Of a stretch of 64,000 nt of DNA, positions 1-7,630 are shown piece by piece. Positions within the stretch are counted from its first letter, which is position 1. Every line of letters starts with the position of its first letter. The notes under the pieces are model-generated. The model saw only the letters and a program-made list of their open reading frames with translations, was not told where the DNA came from and searched no databases. The DNA is from CBDAMZ01 sp965197375 (GTDB taxonomy: Bacteria > Acidobacteriota > Vicinamibacteria > Vicinamibacterales > UBA8438), in contig CBDAMZ010000006.1 of assembly GCA_965197375.1 (NCBI GenBank), positions 62,001 through 126,000 of the forward strand, read 5' to 3'. A program made the position numbers and the translations under genes.

Positions 1-330
1 AGTGTTTATTTGAAGTCGGCGGCGGGCAGGGAAGGCGACCTGCTTCTCGCTGTGGTGCCTCACGTGGCGGTAGATCACAACACCGGGCACTTTGTCGAGG
101 AACTAGTCCGTTTCGTTGCCGAGAGCCCAGAACGCGCGAACGTTATCCTGGGCACTCTCCTTCGAACGTATCAGACATTCTTTGACTACGAGGACCATCT
201 CAAATCGCTTTTGATCCAGCTTGCCGACAAGGGATACAGGGACGACGTCTTGAGGTACGCGGAGCAACTGCGAGACGTCCAAGGGATGCAGGAGCTGTTC
301 AACCGGCTAACTCGGGAGCCTCAAGTCTGA
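1..330 (+). CDS. C-terminal part of an unrecognised protein, cut by the window edge
   Basis: The frame is open to the first base and stops at 328-330, so the real start lies outside the window; the TTG at 10 is only the first possible start inside it. The visible 109 or so residues are hydrophilic and look all-helical, with no motif I recognise. The neighbourhood (helicase remnant, toxin-antitoxin pair, small hypotheticals) suggests an accessory or defence-type gene, but that is inference from context only. Confidence 0.5.
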   Translation, partial: SVYLKSAAGREGDLLLAVVPHVAVDHNTGHFVEELVRFVAESPERANVILGTLLRTYQTFFDYEDHLKSLLIQLADKGYRDDVLRYAEQLRDVQGMQELFNRLTREPQV

Positions 331-467
331 TTGGACGAGGTGCTTGGTCCAACATCCCGACGCTCGGTTCGCGGAGGAACAGCCGACTGATGAAGTCATA
401 GCTCTTCCACAGTCAGGTTGAGGCGACGAGTGGCAGAGTAGGCCGATGAGGAGCCAGTCGGCCAGCT

Positions 468-728
468 ATGACGGATATCGATTTCCACCCGACATCATCA
501 GCCACGCGTGACCTGCCCCCAGTGGTCGTACCAGTTCTTATGAGAGAGCTGGGCCTGGCGCAGCAGGGCCGCTATCCGTCAGTTGCCGTCGACCGCCTCT
601 ACCGGCGTGAACGCTTCACGTCTGAGCGTGAGCGCGTCGAGTACCTGGTCACCCTCTATGAGCGCCTGCGGGCGCCACTGGCTTCCGTGGCCGCTGCGAA
701 GCCCAGACGCAGGCGCCGAAGGAAATGA
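468..728 (+). CDS. Small hypothetical protein, 86 aa
   Basis: A short acidic-to-basic protein ending in a run of arginines and lysines (KPRRRRRRK). It stops nine bases before the next gene, which carries its own GAGG ribosome site, so the two look like one transcription unit. The middle contains an alternating helical pattern (ERERVEYLVTLYERL). I do not recognise the family. The closeness to the next gene and good codon structure favour a real gene. Confidence 0.5.
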   Translation: MTDIDFHPTSSATRDLPPVVVPVLMRELGLAQQGRYPSVAVDRLYRRERFTSERERVEYLVTLYERLRAPLASVAAAKPRRRRRRK

Positions 729-737
729 GGAGTTTCT

Positions 738-1349
738 ATGTTGGAAATGAGCCTCGTACTGTCCGAGAAATTCACCGCAGAGGATGCCGCATCGATTCGG
801 GCAGAGCTCGGTCGACGCCTGCAGGTCGGCAAGCCGGTGTCTCTGAGGCAGCGGTCAATCGACCCGCCATCGGTCATCCAGCTACTGGGTGAAGCCGCGG
901 CGTGGCTGCCTTTGGTCGTCGCAGCCACCGCCTTTGCGAAGTCACTCTTCGGTACTCTCGGCAAGAAAGCGGCCGACGCAGCATGGGAGAGCGCGGCAGC
1001 GTGGAAGGAGAACAAGGACCTCGAACCGCTGGTCGATGTTGTGACGGCGCTCATTGCGGCTGCTGATCGCGTTGGTGGCACGGTGAGAATCGTGATCGGA
1101 CTCAACATTCCAGACGACTACGCCGGAACGGAGATATCGACCTATTCTCGCGATCCCATGGAGGTGGCCCGGATCCTGTCAGCCTTCGTTGTGCGCGCCG
1201 AGAAGATCGCTGCCACGGTGAAGGCTGAGATCGAAAGCGGGGATGCGCCGGCTGCTGAGTTCTTCTTGAAACTGGAGCACGATGGAAGCGTGACGATTCG
1301 TTGGTTCGCCGGGTCCGACCTCAAGAAATACGAGAAGCGCATACCTTGA
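738..1349 (+). CDS. Hypothetical protein with one hydrophobic segment, 203 aa
   Basis: The ATG at 738 has a GAGG ribosome site at 727-730. The protein starts with a beta-alpha-like stretch (LVLSEKFTAEDAASIRAELGRRL), then a hydrophobic segment around residues 50-70 (AAAWLPLVVAATAFAKSLF), then a region predicted to be mixed strand and helix ending in a strand-rich tail. The layout is loosely like small effector-associated proteins of conflict systems, but I cannot assign a family. It forms a pair with the 86-aa gene upstream. Its last 29 bases overlap the 3' end of a helicase remnant on the other strand. Confidence 0.55.
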   Translation: MLEMSLVLSEKFTAEDAASIRAELGRRLQVGKPVSLRQRSIDPPSVIQLLGEAAAWLPLVVAATAFAKSLFGTLGKKAADAAWESAAAWKENKDLEPLVDVVTALIAAADRVGGTVRIVIGLNIPDDYAGTEISTYSRDPMEVARILSAFVVRAEKIAATVKAEIESGDAPAAEFFLKLEHDGSVTIRWFAGSDLKKYEKRIP

Positions 1350-1917
1350 TAGCGCGAGCCAGGGCCAAGCCGGATTCGTCGGCCAAACGTTGTTCGGCCA
1401 AACGCTGAATTGTCGCCCAGGGGCTTTCTCCGGCTTGGCGTTCGGACCGGATGTCTGCTCCCAGCTTACACACAATCGCGCGGCGGATGGAGAGTCCGCC
1501 GTACCGTTGAATCCGGCCTTCCCTCTGCTCAAGGTCCACAGGGTTCCGGCACAGGTCCCAGTGGACGATCGTGTCGCACCAAGCATGAAAGTCGAGCCCC
1601 TCTTGCCCGACGGATGTCGTCGCCAGCACGTATGGCCAGAATGGAGTGTTGAACGCCTTGCGTAGCGCGTCGGTGCGGATCCGCGGTACCTCGGTGCTCT
1701 CTGTTGCGCCCGGCTCGTGAGCATAGGCCGCTCGACCCTCGACGAACGGCATCGCAACGTGGCAGCGCAACGAAAAGGTCTCGCCGTTCTTCCGTCCTGG
1801 TGGGTGTAGGAAAAAGAGTGCCGTCTTGATGGTCAGCCCATCCCGCAGTTCGTTCGCCAGTTGCTGTTCGTGCAGGCTCCGCAGCTGGGACGTGATCCAC
1901 AGATGTTCATCGAGTAC
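1321..1917 (-). pseudogene. Remnant of a superfamily II (SNF2/DEAH-type) helicase, C-terminal domain only
   Basis: Read on the minus strand, the open frame runs from just after a stop at 1918-1920 to a stop at 1321. It contains helicase motif V/VI signatures: LATTSVGQEGLDFH, then VHWDLCRNPVDLEQREGRIQR, which is the usual Arg-finger motif (QxxGRxxR class). This is the second RecA-like lobe of helicases found in restriction and DISARM-type systems. About 199 codons remain, with no plausible start and no N-terminal Walker A/DEAH lobe, so the gene is truncated. The missing part would lie at 1920 and above, where the toxin-antitoxin pair now sits. Confidence 0.75.
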
Positions 1918-1952
1918 TCAAACTGTTCAAACAACCCGGTTCTGGGCGTCAC

Positions 1953-2258
1953 TTACTCGCTGAGCACCCGCACAACCGCCTCTGGGTCACGGTCAATCAC
2001 GGTCAGCAGGATGCGGGCGGCACGATCTGGAACACGGCGTCCCTGTTCCCATTCCTGCACGGCACGCACGTCGAGACCGAATCGGTCCGCAAATTTCTGG
2101 CGACTCAACTTCATGCGCTTCCGTATCGCAAGAATATGCTCTGCCGCAGGATCGTCGACGATGCGGCAAGGTAAATCTGCTTCGCCGTGCACATGGGCAA
2201 GAACCTCGCCCAAGGCCGCCTCTATCTCCTGACCCACCTTGGTTCGTTCCGTCGTCAT
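1953..2258 (-). CDS. HigA-type antitoxin, XRE family
   Basis: A 101-aa protein with a C-terminal helix-turn-helix (LSRQKFADRFGLDVRAVQEWEQGRRVPDRAAR, given here in parts: LSRQKFADRFGLD, VRAVQEWEQG). This is the usual HigA2/MqsA-like arrangement: it neutralises the toxin through the N-terminal part and binds the operator through the HTH. The start overlaps the toxin stop by four bases (ATGA type), so the toxin is translated first, the order typical of higBA. Probably binds the palindrome upstream of the toxin gene. Confidence 0.85.
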   Translation of the reverse strand: MTTERTKVGQEIEAALGEVLAHVHGEADLPCRIVDDPAAEHILAIRKRMKLSRQKFADRFGLDVRAVQEWEQGRRVPDRAARILLTVIDRDPEAVVRVLSE

Positions 2259-2587
2259 CGGCGTATCTCTTCTTTCTCGATCGTGGCCACCAGCCGCGAC
2301 AGGGCTTTTCTGTCTGCTGCAGTCAGGTCATCACGGTCGGCCTTCGCATAGGCTGTCAACATGTAGATTGCCTCCGGTCCTACGTGATGGAAGTAAATCG
2401 TTCGGATTCCACCTCGCTTTCCCCGTCCCGATCCTTTCCACCGTAACTTGCGAATACCTCCGGTTCCACGGAGTAACGATGCTCTGCCAGGATCGGCAAC
2501 GATTGCCGCCTCCATGTTCTGGCGCTCCGCTTCCGACATGAGCTTGCGAACAACGCGCTCGTAGGTTCTCGTGGCGAAGATTCGCAC
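2255..2587 (-). CDS. HigB/RelE-family toxin
   Basis: A RelE-superfamily mRNA interferase of the HigB2 type, expected to cut mRNA on the ribosome. The family pattern is clear: RKLRWKGSGRGKRGG, then IRTIYFHHVGPEAIYMLTAY, then AKADRDDLTAADRKALSRLV. The frame is open upstream, but the GTG at 2587 (VRIFATRTYERVV) fits homologue N-termini and gives 110 aa. It lies right downstream of the promoter and operator, with no ribosome site in front, so a leaderless transcript is likely. Overlaps the antitoxin gene by four bases. Confidence 0.85.
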   Translation of the reverse strand: MRIFATRTYERVVRKLMSEAERQNMEAAIVADPGRASLLRGTGGIRKLRWKGSGRGKRGGIRTIYFHHVGPEAIYMLTAYAKADRDDLTAADRKALSRLVATIEKEEIRR

Positions 2588-2594
2588 TGGTCTT

Positions 2595-2625
2595 GAGTAT
2601 GCGGCAATGCCGCATACTCTGTCAA
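2595..2625 (-). promoter_or_regulatory. Promoter and palindromic operator of the toxin-antitoxin operon
   Basis: On the minus strand a consensus -35 box TTGACA (2620-2625) is followed after 18 bases by CATACT (2596-2601). The space between and including the -10 is a perfect inverted repeat: arm GAGTATGCGGC at 2595-2605 and its complement at 2609-2619, with three bases between. This is the expected geometry for autorepression by the HTH antitoxin. The -10 box lies only eight bases from the GTG of the toxin gene. Confidence 0.75.
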
Positions 2626-3066
2626 GGCTGTCCTTATGCCGGAGAAGCCGCCTTATTGGCAAGATCACCGGCGGCATACGCCGCTGAAGCGTTCCGTCTT
2701 GACCGTATCAATGCGTGAGGGCCGGCGTGTCAGAACGGTTCTCCGTGCCATGCGCGTTCGCTCGACGTCTGCAAGACATACAATCAGACACGGGATACGA
2801 CACACGGCGGTGCGCGCCGGACGGCGCCCTTGCCCGTCTGTCGCAAACGACCGTTTACGACACAGGCGGATCGGCTCCGCCCGCGTCTCGACAGCCGCCG
2901 GCTCCCAGTCGCTGGCCGTGCCGTGCGACGCGCTGCAGGCCGCGGCCACCCGGGACCTGTCATCCCCTTCGGGTTTCCCGCCAGTCCGCCAATGCCCCTC
3001 TATATGGAGGGAGACAGCATGCGGTCGTTTGCGTACCCTTCCATATTGAGGGGGGCACGCACGGTC
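2626..3066. other. About 440 bases without a convincing gene
   Basis: Open frames here on both strands have no recognisable content and look like by-products of high GC. The only structure I see is an imperfect inverted repeat just before the LuxR-like remnant: ATATGGAGGG at 3002-3011 and CCCTTCCATAT at 3036-3046. It could be an operator or leader hairpin for that gene. Confidence 0.4.
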
Positions 3067-3440
3067 ATGAGCGAACACGACGTGTTCGCTCGAGTCCTGG
3101 CCGCGGTGCACGCCGCCACGCTCGACGAGACCCGCTGGCCGGCCACCTCGGCCCTGATCGACGAGGCCTGCGGCCTGACCGGTAATGGCCTCATGGTCGG
3201 TGAAGGCCCGACGAACGACGTCCGGGCGCTTTTCGTCGGGCTCTACTATCGGGGGCAGCGCCGCGACGACCTGGAGCGCGAGTGCCTCATCACCTACCAT
3301 CCCATCGACGAACGGGTGCCGCGCTTCCGGCACCTGCCGGCCCGGCGCCTGGTGCACATCACCGACCTGTACACGGCCGAGGAGTTGAAGACCTCCCAGA
3401 CCTACAACGAGATCCTGCGCCGGGCCGCCGGGCGTATCGA
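3067..3440 (+). pseudogene. N-terminal fragment of a LuxR-like HTH regulator
   Basis: The ATG at 3067 opens a frame whose first 120 or so residues (starting MSEHDVFARVLAAVHAATLD, later HITDLYTAEELKTSQTYNEI) match the sensory half of LuxR-type regulators I know from acidobacterial genomes. The expected remainder, including the C-terminal HTH, is missing. At about 3440 the homology stops and a surface-protein sequence begins in another frame. The fusion looks like an illegitimate recombination, leaving the regulator non-functional. Confidence 0.55.
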
Positions 3441-5665
3441 CCGTGCCGGTGACGGCGAGCTTCAGCAACATGCCCGCCGAGCACAACGGCAGCGAGTTCA
3501 CCTTCGATCTGAGCTTCAGCGAGAACGTCGCGGCCGGCTACGCCCGGATCCGCGACCACGCGTTCAGCGTTAACGGCGCCAACATCAAGAAGGTGCAACG
3601 GAAGACCCAGGGAAGCAACCAGAACTGGACGGTGACGGTCGACCCGACCGACAACGGCGGGGTCAGCATCACGCTGCCGGAGACGACCAACTGCAACAAC
3701 GCGGGTGCCATCTGCACGGATGACGGACGCAAGCTGAACCACTCGACATCGGACAGCGTCCAGGGGCCCGTCGGCATATCCGTCAGCGATGCGCGAGTAG
3801 AAGAAGCGGCCGGCGCGGTACTCGCCTTCGCCGTCACGCTGAGCCGTAGCGCAAGCAGCCCAATCACGATCAACTACGCCACCTCGGACGGAAGCGCCAC
3901 CGCGGGGGCCGACTACACAGCAGCGAGCGGGATACTCACCATCGAGTCGGGAAGCTCGTCGGGCAGCATCGAGGTGACGGTGCTCGACGACTCGCACAAC
4001 GACGGCGAAGAGACGCTGACGCTGTCGAACGCGTCGAGCGGAGTCCTGACCGACGCGACGGCGACCGGCACGATCGAGAACCACGACGCGATGCCGCGCG
4101 CACTGATCGCCCGGTTCGGCCGCACCGCGGCGGTGCACATCGTCGAGCAGGTTGAAGAGCGCGTGAACGCGCCGCGCAGGCCTGGGTTCGACGGCCGAGT
4201 CGCCGGCCGCGAGATCAACAGCAACATGGGGCGCGAGTTCGCGCTCGACTTCCTGCGACAGCTCGGGGGGCAGGCCGGGTACAACGCACCGATGGGGGGC
4301 AACGCGGGTCAACAGACGAGGCAACCGGGGGCAGGAGGCTCCGGACTCGGCGGAACGCCGCTCAACACACCGGGCGGCGGGATGAACCCGGCGATGGGCG
4401 GGCTGCACAGCAGGGGTATGGAACAGATGCACGGTGACCAGGCCGGACAGTACGGCATGGGCATCGGGTTCCAGCGCGACCGCGTGCTGAGCGGATCCGA
4501 GTTCGCGCTCAACCGGGCGACGTCGAGCGGCGGGGTCCTCTCGTTCTGGAGCCGCAGCGTGCAGTCCCAGTTCCACGGCCGCGACGGCGTGATGGCGCTC
4601 AACGGGGACGTCCGAACGACGATGTTTGGGATCGACTACTCGAAGGGGCGAATGGTCACCGGCGTATCGCTGTCGCACAGCCGAGGCCTCGGCAACTACG
4701 CCAGCGTCGACACCGACCGGATGACATCCGCGGTCACGGGCCTCTCCCCTGGATCGGCTACAAGGCCAGCGACCGAACCACCGTGTGGACCGTGGCCGGC
4801 TACGGGGCGGGCGGCCTGCTGCTCAACCCCGGGGCTGGACCGGCCATCGAGACCGGGCTGTCGATGGCCATGGTAGCCGGCGGAGGCCGGGGGCAAATCC
4901 TCGGCGACGGCAACGGCTTCGGCCTGGCATTCAAGGCTGACGCCCTGTGGGTCGGAACGCACACGACGGCGGTCGACGGTCCCGGCGGACGGCTCGCCGC
5001 AACCGACGCGGCGGTGAACCGGCTGCGCACGGCGCTGGAAGGGTCGCACACCCTGACGATCGGAAACCGCATGGCGCTCACCTCGAGCGTCGAGGTGGGC
5101 ATCCGGCAGGACGGCGGCGACGCGGAAACCGGGACCGGCATGGACGTCGGCGCCGGACTGGTCTTCGACGACGCCGGTACCGGCCTCTCGGTCGACGTCC
5201 GAGTCCGACGGCTCGTCGTACACCAAGCCGACGGGTTCGCCGAGCACGGCATGTCGATCTCGGTCAGCTACAACCCGACGCCGACGACGCCACTCGGCTT
5301 CACCGCACGCGTCTCCCCCGCCTGGGGCGGCGACGCCATGAGCGGCGCCGAGGCGCCGCGAGAGCATGGGGGGAATGGGCCACGAGTCGGTGATGGGCAG
5401 CGGGGGCCACCGCCTCGACACCGAAGTCGGCTACGGGCTGCCGATCGGCAGTCGTTTCGTCGGCACACCGCGGGCGGGCGTGCGCACATCGGAGTACGGC
5501 CGCGACTACCGAATCGGCTACGGCGTCGGCGTCCTCGAGCAGGGACGACTGAACCTGCAGATCGGCGTGGACGCCGAACGACGGGAGAGCTCGCTGTTCC
5601 AGATGCAGGAGCAGGGGGCAGGCACCGACCAGCGCGTGCTCGGGCGCGCGACCGTGCAGTGGTAG
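3441..5665 (+). pseudogene. Calx-beta/autotransporter surface protein, 5'-truncated and frameshifted
   Basis: The coding segments read in order: an Ig-like repeat (TASFSNMPAEHNGSEFTFDL), a Calx-beta domain at about 3770-4090 (INYATSDGSATAGADYTAAS, then a DGEETLTL motif), a Gly/Met-rich linker, and an outer-membrane autotransporter beta-barrel ending in TVQW with the usual terminal aromatic residue at 5665. Two breaks are visible. Near 4746 one base is missing, since the frame resumes as PWIGYKASDRTTVWTVAGYG. Near 5355 the frame resumes as GMGHESVMGSGGHRLDTEVG. The signal peptide and start are gone, replaced by the LuxR-like fragment. Intact relatives are exported and displayed on the outer membrane. 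Confidence 0.75.
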
Positions 5666-5824
5666 CAGGATCGGGGGAACGGGCCCCCACTCACGACTGA
5701 CCCACCCAGGACCGGGCGCCGGCAAGCCGAAAAGCGCGGCCGGAGCCCGGTCCAACGATCATCGGCGCAACGCGTTGCGGGAGAGGGCGTCACCAGCAAC
5801 GCCGAACACACCGCCGCGCGATAG

Positions 5825-6001
5825 GTGCCGGCCGGCCGGTCTGCGTACATCCGCGTGGAAGTGTCCGAACCCGAGCCCGAACCCGAGCCCGAACCGGTGC
5901 CGGCGCTCCCGCTGCTCGGGCACCTGCTCCTCGCGCTGGGGCTGACGGCCGCCGGGGCGCGGTTCCTGTGTCGGCGCCCGCGCGTGCCACCCGCGGCGTA
6001 G
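5825..6001 (+). pseudogene. C-terminal anchor and sorting-type tail of a lost surface protein
   Basis: An open frame with no start codon encodes a short strand (SAYIRVEVS), a PE repeat (EPEPEPEPEPVPALP), one hydrophobic helix (LLGHLLLALGLTAAGARF) and a basic end (CRRPRVPP), then a stop. This Pro-rich spacer, hydrophobic helix and basic tail is the usual end of exported proteins with IPTL/PEP-type C-terminal sorting signals. The rest of the protein is absent, so I treat it as a remnant. Confidence 0.45.
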
Positions 6002-6351
6002 CGTCGCGAGGCGGCGTTCCCCAGGCGGGCTGGCGGTCACGCCCAATGCCCGGGGGGTCGCCGTGGCCTGACGCCACGCCCGCGCGCGCCGAGATTTTCC
6101 CACCGACAGCCGTTCGTCCCGATGGTCTCGTGCTCGTGCGATCGCGAGGACGCCGGGATCCGTGTACGCGTGATCGCAGCCCACCGGGACGCGCGCCGCC
6201 GTCCTCTCACGCCGGGCGGTCGGTCTCCCCCGTCCCGCCCCGTCGCCGCCTCCCCCGGCGCCGGCGGTGACGTGGGCCGGCGTGAGCGCCAGAGCCAGGC
6301 TGTGGCGCACGGTGCGGTGCCGCGGGGCGGGGTGCGGGACGGTGTTCTACC
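6002..6351. other. 350 bases with nothing recognisable
   Basis: Very GC-rich sequence between the surface-protein remnant and the IS6 left end. No frame in either direction gives a recognisable protein and I see no strong repeat. Confidence 0.4.
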
Positions 6352-7140
6352 GGCGTTGTCAGGTTAACTCTCCGCGCGGCACAATGCCGGGATGCACATT
6401 CGACGATCCCGCTACCTTCGGCGCTTTCCGCCTGAAATCATCAGCCACGCCGTCTGGTTGTATCACAGATGCTGTCTGAGCTTCCGGGATGTCGAGGATC
6501 TGCTGGCCGAACGCGGCATCATCGCGTCGCACGAAACTATTCGGCAATGGTGCGGGAAGTTCGGCCCCGATTACACCCGGCGGTTGAAGCGACGTCAAGG
6601 TCGACTCGGAGAGACGTGGTTTCTGGACGAAGTCTTCGTCGCGATCAACGGGCAGCGCCAGTCTCTGTGGCGCGCCGTGGACCAAGACGGTGACCTGATT
6701 GACCTTCTCGTCCAACCCCGTCGGGACGGGCGTGCGGCGCGGAGATTCTTCCGACAACGCTTGAAGAGTCAGCGACAGGAACCGTGTCGTCTCGTGACCG
6801 ACAAGCTGGGCAGCTACCGAGTGGCCCAGCGGGACGTCATGCCCTGTGTCACCCACGACACGACCCAATACGCGAACAATCGCGCCGAAGTCTCCCATCC
6901 GCCGACGCGCCACCAGGAGCGTCAGATGCGCGGCTTCACCTCACCTGCCCACGCCCAGCGGTTCTTGCACGTTCACGGTGTCATTCAGAATCTGTTTCGA
7001 GTGGGTCGGCACCTGCTCAGGTCGGTTCATCGCCGGATGCTGCGAGCACGATCATTCACCGTGTGGGCCGCGGTGACCGCGGCCTGATCCTCTGATTAGT
7101 TTGCCTCATCCTGGTCCAGGCTAGTTAACTTGACAGTGCC
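6352..7140 (+). mobile_element. IS6-family insertion sequence, 789 bp, apparently intact
   Basis: The left end reads GGCGTTGTCAGGTTAACT and the right end, complemented, GGCACTGTCAAGTTAACT; they match at 15 of 18 positions. The GGCACTGT start is typical of IS6/IS26. Flanks differ (GTTCTACC on the left, TCCTGACC on the right), so there is no 8-bp target duplication. The right end sits exactly against a recombinase gene fragment. Absence of a duplication suggests that deletion or replicon fusion, which IS6 elements promote, followed insertion. Confidence 0.85.
6392..7087 (+). CDS. IS6-family DDE transposase
   Basis: At 231 aa it has the usual family length. The catalytic triad is visible: D in TWFLDEVFVAING, D in LVTDKLGSYRVA, and E in NNRAEVSHPPTR. 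The N-terminal helix-turn-helix region (LSFRDVEDLLAERGIIASHE, TIRQWCGKFG) is also typical. One small oddity is AEVSHPPTRHQERQM, where most relatives have AENSHRPTRRRERQM. The frame is uninterrupted and lies inside recognisable ends, so the element may be active. Confidence 0.92.
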   Translation: MHIRRSRYLRRFPPEIISHAVWLYHRCCLSFRDVEDLLAERGIIASHETIRQWCGKFGPDYTRRLKRRQGRLGETWFLDEVFVAINGQRQSLWRAVDQDGDLIDLLVQPRRDGRAARRFFRQRLKSQRQEPCRLVTDKLGSYRVAQRDVMPCVTHDTTQYANNRAEVSHPPTRHQERQMRGFTSPAHAQRFLHVHGVIQNLFRVGRHLLRSVHRRMLRARSFTVWAAVTAA

Positions 7141-7142
7141 TC

Positions 7143-7346
7143 CTGACCGGGCACAAGAGCCGCGCCATCTTCGACCGCTACAACATCATCCACGAGCAGG
7201 AACTGCTCGACGCCGGGGACCAGCTGGTCGCGTATCTGGCGCAACAGGTGCAGGTGGTTCCAGCCCGGCGGCGGCCCCACCCAGCCGGCACCGCCGCTCC
7301 ACGCCCCGCTCCGTCCCTTCGCCTCGTGCGACGCGGCACCGCGTAA
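7143..7346 (+). pseudogene. 3' end of a tyrosine recombinase, duplicate of the one at 17.4 kb
   Basis: The frame begins at the IS6 right end and encodes the catalytic C-terminus: LTGHKSRAIFDRYNIIHEQE contains the GH...Y motif with the nucleophilic Tyr. Bases 7141-7248 align to 17392-17499 with six differences, all at third codon positions. After that the two copies diverge, and this one stops at 7344-7346. The rest of the gene is lost, presumably by an IS6-linked deletion. Confidence 0.85.
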
Positions 7347-7380
7347 GGACGCGCCCCCCCAGGCACCGGCTCGCCGTTGC

Positions 7381-7406
7381 GTGGCGGCGGGAGTCGAACC
7401 CGAACC
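7381..7406 (-). other. tRNA 3'-end-like sequence, candidate attachment site
   Basis: On the minus strand this reads as a T-arm with the invariant GTTCGACTCCC pattern (GGGTTCGACTCCCGCC). I could not fold a complete tRNA around it: the outer T-stem pair mismatches and no matching acceptor 5' strand is seen. Tyrosine recombinases often integrate at tRNA 3' ends, and a recombinase fragment ends 35 bases away, so it may be an attachment-site remnant. Confidence 0.3.
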
Positions 7407-7630
7407 ACGTGATTTGCTAAGTTAATGATGGTAAAGGACTTCTGGCGATAAGTCTTTGTCGATCATCACGTTCCAGCCATGCGGTTGTCCCCTCCAGTCT
7501 CCTGGAGTCCCCCCGAGCGACCCCAGTCGTGGCAACATTGTGGCGACGCTCCTCACTAGGAAGACCTGCCTGTTCAGTGACGTCCCGATCGTAATCGAAC
7601 CAAGGGCCTCGCGCACCTTCAGCCTGAGCT

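Noticed and set aside
2665..3501. 278-codon minus-strand frame
   Set aside because: No motifs, and partly antisense to the regulator fragment.
3359..4678. 439-codon minus-strand frame opposite the Calx-beta region
   Set aside because: Antisense to clear surface-protein domains; composition typical of a shadow frame.
7178..7408. Minus-strand frame over the recombinase fragment and tRNA-like arm
   Set aside because: Its protein-like look (VRVRLPPPR) is the usual translation artefact of a tRNA 3' end.
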